From the NCBI GenBank assembly GCA_002722315.1, contig PBLG01000023.1, positions 1-57,064 of the forward strand: a stretch of 57,064 bases of DNA, written 5' to 3'. This document shows, piece by piece, positions 9,455-20,800 of this stretch. The notes beneath the pieces were generated by a model that ran no database searches, was not told where the DNA came from, and saw only the letters and a program-made list of their open reading frames with translations. Numbering within the stretch: the first letter of the stretch is position 1; each line of letters opens with the position of its first letter. The translations under genes were made by a program, and so were the position numbers. Source of the stretch: Lysobacterales bacterium. Its GTDB lineage: Bacteria > Pseudomonadota > Gammaproteobacteria > Xanthomonadales > Wenzhouxiangellaceae.

Positions 9455-11395
9455 ATGAACTTCTTCGAACACCAGGATCGTGCCCGCAAGCAGACCAAGG
9501 TACTGGTCTTTGCTTTCATGCTTGCGGTGTCGGCGATCGTGATCGCGATGAACCTGGTCATGCTGGGGGTGTTCGGTCGCTTTCAGTCGGCCGAACAGGG
9601 CTGGTTCTCGCCGGGATTCTGGCTGGCCAACGGACAGGTTGTGCTCTGGACGTCGCTTGCCACCGTACTGGTCATCGTGCTGGCCAGCGCCTATCGTTCG
9701 GCTCAGCTGCGGGGCGGTGGCGCTCAGGTCGCGCGCGAGCTCGGCGGGGTCGAGGTGACAGGCGACAGCAACGATCCGCTGCGCCGGAGGCTACTCAACG
9801 TCGTGGAGGAAATGGCGATTGCCTCGGGCGTTCCGGTGCCGCAGGTATTCGTGCTCGAGCACGAGCCCGGTATCAATGCGTTTGCCGCCGGCTGGTCGCC
9901 GGCCGATGCCGCCGTAGCGGTCACGCGCGGTACGCTGGAAACGCTGAACCGCGAGGAGTTGCAGGGCGTCATCGCGCACGAATTCAGCCACGTGTTCAAT
10001 GGCGACATGCGCCTGAACATTCGGCTCATCGGGATCCTGTTCGGTATTCTCATACTGGCGGTAGCCGGGAGACGAATGCTGGGCTCGATGCGCTTCACCC
10101 GTGGTCGAAACAAGAACGCAGGGGCCATCGTGGTCGTGGCGCTGGCCGTCATGCTTGTCGGGTACATCGGGCTGTTCTTCGGCCGCTGGATACAGGCCGC
10201 CGTTTCGCGCCAGCGCGAGTACCTGGCCGACGCCTCGGCGGTCCAGTTCACGCGCTCGTCGCAGGGTCTGGCCGGGGCCTTGAAAAAGATCGGCGCTCGG
10301 TCCTCGGGCTCGCGTTTGAGGACCAATACCGATGAAGTCGGACACATGCTCTTCGCCATGGGCTTTGCCGGGAAGTTGTTCGCAACCCATCCTCCGCTGG
10401 AAAAGCGCATTCTTAAGATCGATCCGTCGTTCACGCCGGACCAGTTTGCCGAGATCGCCAGGGACATCGAACGCCACGAACAGGCGCGCCGGGCCGAGCG
10501 CGAGCAGCGCGACGCCGACGCGGCCGCGCAGGCCGCCGGCGATCAACCCGGCGGGATTTTCCTTGATTCGACCGAACTCGTCCACCAGATCGGCCAGCCG
10601 GGCGTGTTCCAGGCGCTGCTGGCGGCGGGTCTGATCGCCGAGGTGCCCGCGCCGTTGAAGCGCGCCGCACACTCCGACGAGTGGGCGCCGGAGTTGCTGC
10701 TTTTCCTGCTACTGGGTCGAGACCCCGAGCTTCGCGAAAACCAGTTGCTCATGATTGCCGAAACTTTGGGCGGCGACAGCGAGTCGCAGGTGCGCGACCT
10801 GGTCGGTATCGCGCCGGAACTCCCGCGCTCGCTGCGCCTGCCGCTGCTCGAGATGGCGTTCCCGGTCATGCGCCGGCGCCCGGAGCGCGAACTTCTCGAA
10901 TTCATGCGCCTGGTCGAACGCCTGATCGATGCCGACGGCAAGACCGAGCTGTTCGAGTACGTGCTGGCTCGGCTGCTGAACCGCGAAATCGAGACGGTTC
11001 TCAATCCGAGCCGCGGAACGCTGGCCGGGCGCAAGACGCTGGGCGACCGGGCCGAGGCGGTGTCGGATCTGATCGCGATCGTGGCCATGCACGGGCATCC
11101 CGAGGACCTCGACAGCGCAAAGCGGGCGTGCGTGCAGGCGCTGGAAGGCGCGAGCGGATTTCCGGCGCCCGACCCGGCGCGCTTCGCCGAGCGCTGGCCG
11201 GAGCGGCTGGACGAAATTCTCGCCTCGCTGCAGGCGCTGCGTCCCGATGCCCGCGGCGAACTGATCGGGATGCTGGTGCGCTGCGCCCGGCACGACGGCG
11301 AAGTTGTGGTGGCCGAGTACGAGTTGCTTCGTCTCGTGGCCGGCGCGCTTGGCGTGCCGCTGCCGCCGGCCGGGGCCGCAGGCGAGCGCGAATAG
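9455..11395 (+). CDS. M48 family membrane zinc metalloprotease (HtpX-like)
   Basis: The 646-residue protein carries two N-terminal membrane helices (about 17-40 and 62-80), the zinc motif HEFSH (H175, E176, H179) and the third ligand E255 in REYLADASAV. Two further membrane helices lie between them. These features match HtpX-type peptidases, which degrade misfolded membrane proteins at the inner membrane. HtpX is about 290 residues; this protein has a further C-terminal region of about 350 residues that is helical, soluble and of unknown role. It follows lemA, the usual partner. The ATG at 9455 matches the start of the first membrane segment. Confidence 0.88.
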   Translation: MNFFEHQDRARKQTKVLVFAFMLAVSAIVIAMNLVMLGVFGRFQSAEQGWFSPGFWLANGQVVLWTSLATVLVIVLASAYRSAQLRGGGAQVARELGGVEVTGDSNDPLRRRLLNVVEEMAIASGVPVPQVFVLEHEPGINAFAAGWSPADAAVAVTRGTLETLNREELQGVIAHEFSHVFNGDMRLNIRLIGILFGILILAVAGRRMLGSMRFTRGRNKNAGAIVVVALAVMLVGYIGLFFGRWIQAAVSRQREYLADASAVQFTRSSQGLAGALKKIGARSSGSRLRTNTDEVGHMLFAMGFAGKLFATHPPLEKRILKIDPSFTPDQFAEIARDIERHEQARRAEREQRDADAAAQAAGDQPGGIFLDSTELVHQIGQPGVFQALLAAGLIAEVPAPLKRAAHSDEWAPELLLFLLLGRDPELRENQLLMIAETLGGDSESQVRDLVGIAPELPRSLRLPLLEMAFPVMRRRPERELLEFMRLVERLIDADGKTELFEYVLARLLNREIETVLNPSRGTLAGRKTLGDRAEAVSDLIAIVAMHGHPEDLDSAKRACVQALEGASGFPAPDPARFAERWPERLDEILASLQALRPDARGELIGMLVRCARHDGEVVVAEYELLRLVAGALGVPLPPAGAAGERE

Positions 11396-11487
11396 CCTGA
11401 CAGGCCAGTCTATTGAACCGCCCGGCTGGTATCCTCACGACTTAACGAAAAACCAGATCGTCGCCGCCGCCGACGAACGCGTCTTGA

Positions 11488-12522
<1,035 letters not shown>

Positions 12523-12574
12523 CGTTGCATTTCGAAGCATTGAAGAGCCGGAAGCCGGACAAGAACGCAATGCC

Positions 12575-13384
12575 ATGCTGAAACTTGCCGTCTTCGGTCA
12601 CCCGGTCACGCATTCGCTTTCGCCGCGCATCCACGGCATGTTCGCCGAGGCGGCGGGGCTGGAGGTCGAGTACGACCGAATCGATTGCCCGGCCGGGCAG
12701 TTGGGCGAGAAGCTCGAGGACTTTCGCGACCGGGGCGGCAGCGGGTGCAATCTAACGGTGCCGCTCAAGGCCGAGGGTCTGGCATTGGCCGCGCACGCCA
12801 GCCGCGCCGCGCGCGACGCCGATGCCTGCAACACGCTGGTGGCGGCCGAAGACGGCTGGCATGCCGACAATACCGACGGCGCCGGCCTGGTGGCTGATTT
12901 CCACCGGCTGGGCATCGATATCGCCGGCCGACGGGTGCTGGTGCTGGGTGCCGGCGGCGCGGTCGCCGGCATTCTCGGGCCGCTGCTGGATCGTGGTCCG
13001 GATCGCGTCCGTATCGTCAATCGCAGCCTGGACAGGGCCGAGCGGCTGGCCGCGCGATTCGTCGATCGCGTACCGCGGTTAAGCGCCGCCGGCCCGGACG
13101 CCGTTGGTGAAGGCGAGAAATTCGACCTCCTGATCCAGGGTACAAGCCTCGGCCACCAGGGTGCCTGCCCGACCATCCGACCCGAATGGCTGGCGCCGGG
13201 CGCGGTCGCCTACGATCTGAACTACGGGCCTGCGTTCGCGCCGTTCGCGGACCGCTGCGGCGAGCTGGGCGTCGCCTGTCATTCGGGGATCGGCATGCTG
13301 GTCGAGCAGGCGGCGGTCGCTTTCGAGTTGTTCACTGGCGTGAGGCCGGATGCCGGCCCGGTTCATGGGGTTCTTTCGGAATAG
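12575..13384 (+). CDS. aroE: Shikimate dehydrogenase
   Basis: Reduces 3-dehydroshikimate to shikimate with NADPH in aromatic amino acid synthesis. The 269 residues are normal. Substrate-binding SLSPRIH is near the N-terminus. The catalytic lysine K65 is in NLTVPLKAEG and the aspartate D101 in NTDG. The nucleotide-binding loop is LGAGGAV, followed by NRSLDRA, whose arginine suits NADPH. No other aro gene is nearby. The region after it is a long non-coding stretch. Confidence 0.96.
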   Translation: MLKLAVFGHPVTHSLSPRIHGMFAEAAGLEVEYDRIDCPAGQLGEKLEDFRDRGGSGCNLTVPLKAEGLALAAHASRAARDADACNTLVAAEDGWHADNTDGAGLVADFHRLGIDIAGRRVLVLGAGGAVAGILGPLLDRGPDRVRIVNRSLDRAERLAARFVDRVPRLSAAGPDAVGEGEKFDLLIQGTSLGHQGACPTIRPEWLAPGAVAYDLNYGPAFAPFADRCGELGVACHSGIGMLVEQAAVAFELFTGVRPDAGPVHGVLSE

Positions 13385-14145
13385 CATTCCGGGGGTTTTT
13401 CGTAACAAGCCGTTTCGCCACGTTGATCGTCGTCCGCAGGACCGGCATTCGCACGAATTCAAAAGCCGCTTCGCCGCCAGCTTCGCTGGCTGATGCGACC
13501 TACTTTTGGTGCGGCAAAAGTAGGCAAAACCGCTCATGCCGCGAAGGCGCCCGGCAAAATGCGCCGGGTCCCCTGCGTTTCTCGCAGCGAACGGCCGGTT
13601 CCGAACTCGCTCCCTTCGGTCGCTCAGACATGCGGAACCGGACTGCTCCGTTCGCTGCTGCGATACTCGGCGCCATCGAGGCAGATGGGGTGGCCGCCGA
13701 ACGTTGGGTGCATGTTCGAGGCTAGGTCACCGAACGTTCCGAGCCGGCCCGCCGCCGTCGCCGCCGCCGAGCCTTGCAGGGCGGACCCCGGCCCGACCGA
13801 AACGCGCAGGGCACCGGGTCGAGGGACCGGCGGCGTCGCCGGGCAGCGTTTCTTGGTTACTTCTTGGGGCGCCCGATTGTCATGACAATCGTAACTCGCA
13901 AAATCAGGCTCAGCCTGCGGCGAAACCGCTCTTGAAGTTGATTCGAACACGATGCCGATCGACAGGCATCGGTCGACAGTCAAGGGGCGTTTACGGCAGA
14001 GGAATCGTCGTCAAAGCGTCGAGAGCGGTCGCCTGGCGGTGGGCGCCGGCGCGCAGGAACCGGAGCGTACCTGGTCAGTACGTGAGGATTCCGAGCACCG
14101 CCGAACGCCGCCAGGCGGCTGCGCAACAGCTTTGCCGGCGATTCC
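13385..14145. other. Non-coding, palindrome-rich region
   Basis: About 760 bases hold no gene I can support; frames on both strands are compositionally odd. Structured elements are a 10-bp hairpin at 13499-13524 (cctacttttg/caaaagtagg), an 18-bp perfect palindrome at 13874-13891 (cgattgtca/tgacaatcg), and a nested inverted-repeat element at 13999-14147. The phrase around 13499-13530 resembles a dispersed repeat I recall from Xanthomonadales and Pseudomonas intergenic regions (recollection, not a search). Confidence 0.6.
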
Positions 14146-14147
14146 TC
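13999..14147. repeat. Nested inverted-repeat element (about 150 bp)
   Basis: Outer arms gaggaatcg (13999-14007) and cgattcctc (14139-14147) are exact complements. Inner arms built from gcctggcgg and ccgccaggc add a second pairing level. The element ends at the stop codon of the DUF2782 gene, so it may act as its terminator or as a REP/MITE-type repeat. Confidence 0.65.
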
Positions 14148-14505
14148 ACCACTCGAAAATCTTCCAGTAGACCGGCTTCACCGGCTCGAACCGCTCGTGC
14201 TCGATGTTGAGGATGCCGTCGCCGGTGGTGTCGATCATGTAATAGGCCGGGCCGACGGTAGGCTTGATGCGCACCATGTAGACCTTGCCGCTGGCGGTGA
14301 CGTATTCCTCCACCGTGCGGCCTTCCTCGCGGCGGATTCGGACTTGTGGCTCGATCTGCTCGTCGGGATCGGAGACCTTGGGCGGGAGCGGTTCGCGAAT
14401 CGGGGGCGGCGGTGGCGCGTCGTCGCGAGCCTCATCCTGCGCCAATGCCGGGCCGGAGACCAGCAATGCGGCCAGGGCGAGTCTCGTGAGTATCTTGTTG
14501 TCCAT
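14146..14505 (-). CDS. DUF2782 family exported protein
   Basis: The 119-residue protein has a signal peptide (about 1-22, ending GPALAQ), then a proline-rich linker (DAPPPPPIREPLPPK), then the conserved DUF2782 body (QVRIRREEGRTVEEY, GKVYMVRIKP, GPAYYMIDTTGDG). The family is small, exported and of unknown function, and in many gammaproteobacteria it stands next to polA, as here. I chose the ATG at 14505 because gggagg precedes it and the signal peptide starts there; a longer frame begins at 14610. Confidence 0.85.
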   Translation of the reverse strand: MDNKILTRLALAALLVSGPALAQDEARDDAPPPPPIREPLPPKVSDPDEQIEPQVRIRREEGRTVEEYVTASGKVYMVRIKPTVGPAYYMIDTTGDGILNIEHERFEPVKPVYWKIFEW

Positions 14506-14689
14506 TGCAGCCTCCCGTTGTCCGCGGGTTTTTGGGAATCCATGGGGACCGATCGAGGTGCCGGGTGTATCGGCGAACGACCGGGGTTCGGTCCCGAATC
14601 GGCGGCCCATTCGCCTGCAATCGACCGCCGACGATCGATCAGCCCCTGAAGCGTATCATAGACGACCCGACTCAAGACCGCATCCTTGC

Positions 14690-17386
14690 ATGAACGACCC
14701 CAAGCCGAAAAAGCTCTGCCTGATCGACGGATCGTCCTACCTGTACCGCGCATTTCACGCGCTTCCCAGCCTGACCAGCGGCGAGGGGTTGCCCACGGGC
14801 GCGGTATTCGGCGTGGCCAACATGGTCCGCCGCCTGATCGAACAGCATCGGCCCGATTACCTGGCCGTGATCTTCGACGCGCCGGGCAAGAACTTCCGCC
14901 ACGATGCGTTCGCCGACTACAAGGCCAACCGCCCGCCCATGCCCGACGACCTGCGCGCCCAGCTGGCGCCGCTGGACGAATTGATCGATGCGCTCGGCGT
15001 CCGGCGGGTGCGTGTGGACGGGGTCGAGGCCGACGACGTGATTGCCACGCTCGCGCGCCGCGCTCAACACGAGGAGCTGCCGGTGCTGATCTCTTCGGGC
15101 GACAAGGACCTGGCCCAGCTGGTCGGGGACGGCGTGGTGCTCGAGGACAGCATGCAGGAAAAACGCTACGACCCGGACGCGGTGGTCGACAAGTTCGGCG
15201 TCGGGCCCGAGCTCGTCGGCGACCTGCTGGCGCTGACCGGCGACACCTCGGACAACATCCCCGGCGTCGAGAAGGTCGGGCCCAAGACCGCGGCCAAGTG
15301 GCTGAACCAGTACGGCAGCCTCGATTCGGTGATCGAGCATGCCGACGAGATCGGCGGCAAGATCGGCGAAAATCTTCGAAATGCGCTCGATCAGCTGCCA
15401 TTGTCGCGCGAACTGGTCGCGCTCAAGGAAGACGTGGCGCTGGACTTCGGGATCGAAGACCTCGCCGCCGGCAGCCCGGATCCCGATCGGCTGGTCGAAC
15501 TGCTCAAGCGCTTCGGCTTCACGACCTGGCTGCGCCAGATCGGCGACGCCGACGCCGAGGCGGGGCGTGAGCCCGAGAGCTCCGAGCTGGAGGTCGAGAC
15601 GGTCACTACCCGCAAGGCGCTCAAAAAGCTGGTCGAGGTGCTGGAAGCCGCCGAGTTGATTGCATTCGATACCGAAACCACCAGCCTCGAGCCGCTGGAT
15701 GCCGATCTGGTCGGATTCGCGTTCTCGGTCGAACCCGGCAAGGCGTTCTACGTGCCGGTCGGGCACGCCGACCAGGACAACGAATTCGGCCGAGACGAGG
15801 CGGTCGCCGCGCTGGCCGGCGTGCTGGCCGATCCCGATCGCTCGAAGCTTGCGCAGCACACCAAGTACGACCTGAACGTGCTGCGCCGCGCCGGGCTGGA
15901 GCTCGCCGGCATTCGCCACGACACGATGCTCGAGTCCTACTGCTACAACGCCACCGCCACGCGCCACGACCTGGATTCGCTGGCCGCGCGTTACCTGGGG
16001 CGCCAGACCACGACCTACGAACAGGTCGCCGGGAAAGGCAAGCAGCAGCTGTCCTTCGACCAGGTGCCGGTGGCCCAGGCCGCGAACTATGCCGGCGAAG
16101 ACGCCGAGGTCTGCCTGGCGCTGCACCGCAAGCTGTGGCCGGAAGTCAGCAAGTACCCGGGCGTGAAGAAAGTCTACGAAGAGCTGGAAATCCCGCTGAT
16201 CGACGTGCTGGCCCGCATGGAGGCGCGCGGCGTGCTGGTCGACCGCGACCAGCTCGCGGTCCAGAGCGCCGAGATCGCCGAAAAGCTCGAGACTCTCGAA
16301 AAGCGCGCCTGGGAAGCGGCCGGCGGCGAGTTCAACCTGGGCTCGCCCAAGCAGTTGCAGGAAATTCTCTTCGAGCGGCTCGAGATTCCGGTGGTGCGCA
16401 AGACGCCCAAGGGCCAGCCGTCGACGGCCGAGGACGTGCTGCAGGAGCTGGCCGCCGAGCACGCGCTGCCGGCGCTGATCCTGGAACATCGCGGGCTTTC
16501 GAAGCTCAAGAGCACCTACACCGACCGCCTGCCCGAAAAAGTCCGCGAAGACACCGGGCGGGTTCATACCCATTACCACCAGGCCACGACCGCCACCGGG
16601 CGATTGTCTTCCACCGATCCGAACCTGCAGAACATTCCGATCCGCACCGAGGAAGGCCGGCGCATACGCAAGGCCTTCGTCGCGCCGGATGGCTGGTGCA
16701 TCGTCGCGGCCGATTACTCCCAGGTCGAGCTCAGGATCATGGCGCACATGTCGGGCGACGAGCGCTTGCTGAAGGCGTTCGCCGACCGCGAGGACATCCA
16801 TCGCGCCACCGCCGCTGAAGTCTTCGGCGTGCCGCTGGACGAGGTTAGCTCCGAGCAGCGCCGTTCGTCCAAGGCCATCAACTTCGGCCTGATGTACGGC
16901 ATGAGCGCCTGGGGCCTGGCGCGCCAGCTCGAGACCGATCGCACCACCGCGGCCGAGTACATCGATCGCTACTTCGCCCGCTACCCGGGCGTCCGGGAGT
17001 TCATGGACAACACGCGCAAGCTGGCTAAGAAACAGGGCTTCGTCGAGACCCTGGCCGGGCGCCGGCTGTGGCTGCCCGAGATCAATTCGCGCAACCGGCA
17101 GCGCCAGCAGGCGGCCGAACGCGCCGCCATCAACGCGCCGCTGCAGGGCACGGCCGCCGACATCATCAAGCGCGCCATGATCGACGTCGATCACTGGATC
17201 GAATCCGAGAAAGTCGACGCCCGGCTGGTCATGCAGGTGCACGACGAACTGGTGCTCGAAGTCAGGAGCGATGCGCTGGACACGGTACGCCAGGGGGTGA
17301 TCGACCGCATGAGCGCGGCCGCCGAGCTGGACGTGGAACTGCTGGTCGAGGCCGGTGCCGGCAAGGACTGGGACAGCGCGCATTAG
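14690..17386 (+). CDS. polA: DNA polymerase I
   Basis: The 898 residues (E. coli 928) contain all three domains. The 5'-3' exonuclease is at about 10-300 (LIDGSSYLYRAFHA, EADDVIATLA, SGDKDLAQL). A 3'-5' exonuclease has an intact FDTETT at about 326. The polymerase domain has catalytic aspartates D675 (DYSQVELR) and D852 (MQVHDELVLEV). It should do Okazaki-fragment processing and repair synthesis. The ATG at 14690 gives the conserved start; the frame is open further upstream but overlaps the divergent gene. Its final 66 bases recur at 31176-31241 on the far side of the giant gene block. Confidence 0.97.
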   Translation: MNDPKPKKLCLIDGSSYLYRAFHALPSLTSGEGLPTGAVFGVANMVRRLIEQHRPDYLAVIFDAPGKNFRHDAFADYKANRPPMPDDLRAQLAPLDELIDALGVRRVRVDGVEADDVIATLARRAQHEELPVLISSGDKDLAQLVGDGVVLEDSMQEKRYDPDAVVDKFGVGPELVGDLLALTGDTSDNIPGVEKVGPKTAAKWLNQYGSLDSVIEHADEIGGKIGENLRNALDQLPLSRELVALKEDVALDFGIEDLAAGSPDPDRLVELLKRFGFTTWLRQIGDADAEAGREPESSELEVETVTTRKALKKLVEVLEAAELIAFDTETTSLEPLDADLVGFAFSVEPGKAFYVPVGHADQDNEFGRDEAVAALAGVLADPDRSKLAQHTKYDLNVLRRAGLELAGIRHDTMLESYCYNATATRHDLDSLAARYLGRQTTTYEQVAGKGKQQLSFDQVPVAQAANYAGEDAEVCLALHRKLWPEVSKYPGVKKVYEELEIPLIDVLARMEARGVLVDRDQLAVQSAEIAEKLETLEKRAWEAAGGEFNLGSPKQLQEILFERLEIPVVRKTPKGQPSTAEDVLQELAAEHALPALILEHRGLSKLKSTYTDRLPEKVREDTGRVHTHYHQATTATGRLSSTDPNLQNIPIRTEEGRRIRKAFVAPDGWCIVAADYSQVELRIMAHMSGDERLLKAFADREDIHRATAAEVFGVPLDEVSSEQRRSSKAINFGLMYGMSAWGLARQLETDRTTAAEYIDRYFARYPGVREFMDNTRKLAKKQGFVETLAGRRLWLPEINSRNRQRQQAAERAAINAPLQGTAADIIKRAMIDVDHWIESEKVDARLVMQVHDELVLEVRSDALDTVRQGVIDRMSAAAELDVELLVEAGAGKDWDSAH

Positions 17387-17766
17387 GTTCCTTGGAGCCG
17401 GTCATCGGACACCGGTCCCAATCTCCCCGTCGGCAGGAAGGTCGAGGCGCCGCATCTCGTCGTCCGGCCGGCGGCTCCCCTTCCGCCGCGGCGCCTTGAT
17501 CTGACCCGGTTTCACCGGGTGTTTGCCTCCTACAGCCCAACGCCCTGCGATCTTCGCCGGGCGGCGCGCGCGCCATCATAAAAAAATCAGCCAAAAGTCA
17601 GGACTGTGACGCCAACGGAAAGCTAGCATCGCTACTCAGATTCGTCCATCAACCTTGTCCTGTTTCACACAAATAGGGTCTGCTCCAATGCGCAACGTAC
17701 TTGCCATGCCGTTTCTTTAGATTGCCGCGCGACAGCAATCCGTCACTTTTCTTCGATATCCAGACC

Positions 17767-17797
17767 CTGTGACGCAGTCTCATGCGATATGTCACAG
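17767..17797. promoter_or_regulatory. Candidate operator: CTGTGAC-N17-GTCACAG inverted repeat
   Basis: The two 7-base arms are perfect complements. The half-site resembles the TGTGA of CRP/Vfr sites, but the 17-base spacer is longer than CRP's. It lies upstream of a possible promoter at 17811, so an activator site is conceivable. Confidence 0.4.
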
Positions 17798-17810
17798 AAA
17801 TGACGTTCTT

Positions 17811-17838
17811 TTGACGGTTACATCCCAATAAATATGCA
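17811..17838 (+). promoter_or_regulatory. Possible sigma70-type promoter of the giant gene
   Basis: ttgacg and tatgca are separated by 16 bases. The -35 is close to consensus and the -10 is weak. The start codon is 50 bases downstream. Confidence 0.35.
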
Positions 17839-17888
17839 ATATTGCGACGTTGCGGCGCGTCAGTGACGTCAATCCAAGAGAGAATCAA

Positions 17889-20800
17889 ATGAAAAATCGG
17901 GTCAGTTTCGGCCGTTCGGCCATGGTGTCACTTCTCGCTGTAATTCTTGTGGCCGCCATGCCGCAGGCCGTCGAGGCCCAGACGACACATACGGTTTGTC
18001 CACCCGGCAATCCGTCCGCGCCGTGCGACTACGATTCTCCTGGCGCTGCGCTGAACGACACGGGAAATGTCGTCACCGGCGACACGCTGGATATCGTCAA
18101 CGACACCTATACGCTTTCCGCGCCGCTGCTGGTGGACCGGGGACTAACGCTGAATTTCAACGACTCGATCGTCGATGCCAACGGCAATCGCGCGATCGAA
18201 GTCGACGGCAGTTCCTTTGTCGATATCAACGTCGGCAACATTGCCGACAACGGCATCTCCAACGCCGGTCCGCTGGGGGACCTGACTTACGGCCAGACCT
18301 TTGTCTCTTCGGCAACGGAGCTGCTGACCGCTTTCCAGTTCGGGATCAGGGCCGATGTCATTCCGGAGGAGCTGGTGATCCCCGGTATCGTCCGTTCAGG
18401 CGGCTTCACGGGCCCGGTCATTGCAACCGCAACCGCCCGGTTCGGGCCGCAGAGCTTTGGCACCCACATCCTGACCTTCAACCTCGATCGCCCGGTTCCC
18501 GTCGTGGCGGGAAACGTCTACGCGATCGAGTTCATTCCAGCTGATGGCGTCAGCATCCTGCAGGCGCTCGATCCTTATCCCGATGGCGCCGGCTACAACG
18601 ATCAGCTCCTGAACTTGGATTACGCCTTCAACGCCATCGGGGGGGCTCCTATCGAGATCAACGATGTCACGATCCGGAACGGGCAGGCGCCCACGGGACC
18701 GGGTGGTGCCCTGCTGGTTTCGAACGGCGCTGTCGTCACGCTTTCCGGCTCGACATTGGAAAACAACACAGCGCCGGATGGCGGGGGTGGCCTGGCGAGT
18801 ATCGATGCCACGGTCAACGTGACCGATACGAAATTTATCCGCAACAGCACCGACGACGAGGGTGCCGCGGTGCTCTCCCAGGGCATCACCTCCGTCCTCA
18901 ATCTGACCCGGGTCACCGTCGACCAGAACTGGTCCCGCAGCCCCGCCGGCGGTTCCGTTGCGGCCACTTCCGATGGCGCCATCAACATCGTCGACTCGGC
19001 GATTATTCGCAACGCGGGCGTTAATCCGATCCTGGCGGTTGACAACTATGGCAACCCCGATCTCCCGGGCAGCAGCTGTTTCAGCCCTACCCTCGGGCGC
19101 GCGTTTGTCGGCCAGACATTTGTGGCCACGCAGGAAGCGCTGTCGGGTTTCCGCTTTCTGAACGCGGTGGGTAACACCGGCGTGGTGGTCAATGACATCC
19201 CGGTAACTGGCGTGCTTCGCAGAGGCGGGCCCACCGGTCCGGTCATTGCCAACGCCAGTGCGTTGATTCCCCAGGGAACGCCGTCGGGCACCAACCTGGA
19301 TCTGGACTTTACGCTCGATGCGCCCATCAACGTCGCCGTGGGCGCGACCTACGCCGTGGAAATGGAATTTCCCGGCTCACGATCCTTCATCGTTGATTCC
19401 AACAACGCCTATCCGGACGGCGCGGGTTATCGGTGCTCCGAGACTACCGGGAGTTTCGACCTGGAGTTTCAGGTCTTTGGCGGTATCGCCACGATCGGCG
19501 GCGTGTATTCGCGGGGCGCGGTGGACATGCTCAACGTTACGTTGTCAAACAGCGTCGGCGTTGGCGCCATCGCGGTGCAGCGCCCTTCCGGCACACCCTA
19601 TACGGTGAACGCCACCCTGAGCACCATTACCAACAACCTACGCAGTGGCCTGTGGGGTGAGGTGGGTCCCGTCAGCGGCATCGCCACCATCTCCAACAGC
19701 CTCCTGGCATTCAACGGGATCGACTGCCTCGGAGACAGTTCCAGTGTTGTGTCCCTCGGTTACAACGTGATTCGTAGCGACGCTTTCTGCGGCGCGACCC
19801 AGACGGTAGGTGACCAATGGGGTACGCCTGGTGCACTCATCGATCCGCTGCTCGGCCCGCTGCAGGACAACGGCGGACCTACGTTTACGCGGGCCATTGA
19901 TCCATCCAGCCCGGCGGTCGATTCAGGCCTGAATGATCCGACCTGCGGCGGCACCGGAACGACGACGGACCAGCGTGGTGTGGGCCGGCCGAAGGGTGCT
20001 GCCTGTGACGCAGGTGCATTTGAGTTCGCGCTGCAGGGGCTCGTTGATGCTGCTGCCCCCGGCGCCACCATTGTCGTTCCGACCGGCACCTACACTGAAA
20101 CTATCACCATTGGAGATGGCAAGATTCTGCAGGGCGCAGGTCCCGGATCCACCGTCATCGACGTGACCGGTCTGGGTGTGTCGGGTGTGGTCGCCACCGG
20201 CGACTTTACGATGACGGGCATCCGCGTGACCGGCGCCGATATCGCGGGGCAGGGCGGCGGTATTAATATCGATGTGCCCAGCGTGGTGGTTCTGGACGAC
20301 GTGCAAGTCGACAACAATAGAGCGACCGGCGCGGCCGGCGGTATTTTTGTCGCCTCGGGCAGCGACCTCACCATCACCAACAGTTCTGTGGAACTCAACA
20401 ATGCCGGCACCGATGGCGGTGGCATTTATGTGTCCGGGTCGGCCAACGTCACGATCAACAACATCCTCGTCGCCAACAACGCGGCGGCCGGCGATGGCGG
20501 CGGCATCTACACGGATGCGGCAAGCGTTCTGATCGGAGCGCCGGCGTGCGCACCGACCCCGCCGCCTGGCCAGGGTACGAACTTCATCTCGAACAACAGC
20601 GCTGGCGGAAACGGCGGCGGCCTGTGGACGGCGGGCAACGTCACCGTTACCTACAGCAACTTCTCCGGCAACAGTGCCATTTCGGGCGGTGGTATTCACC
20701 AGGAATCAACCTCCGCAAGCATGGACCTGGGCTGCTCGTTCATGAATCTCAACAACGCTGACAACAACAGCGGATTTGGCGGCGCGGGCAATTTTGTCGA

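Larger units (their letters stand above)
17387..17888. other. Leader region of the giant exoprotein gene
   Basis: About 500 bases without a supported gene. Bases 17640-17880 are AT-richer than their surroundings and probably form the regulatory region of the exoprotein gene. A CTGTGAC/GTCACAG inverted repeat with a 17-base spacer is at 17767-17797. A possible sigma70-like promoter is at 17811-17838, and a tgacgtca palindrome is near 17868. A ribosome binding site (agagagaa) precedes the ATG at 17889. Confidence 0.5.
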
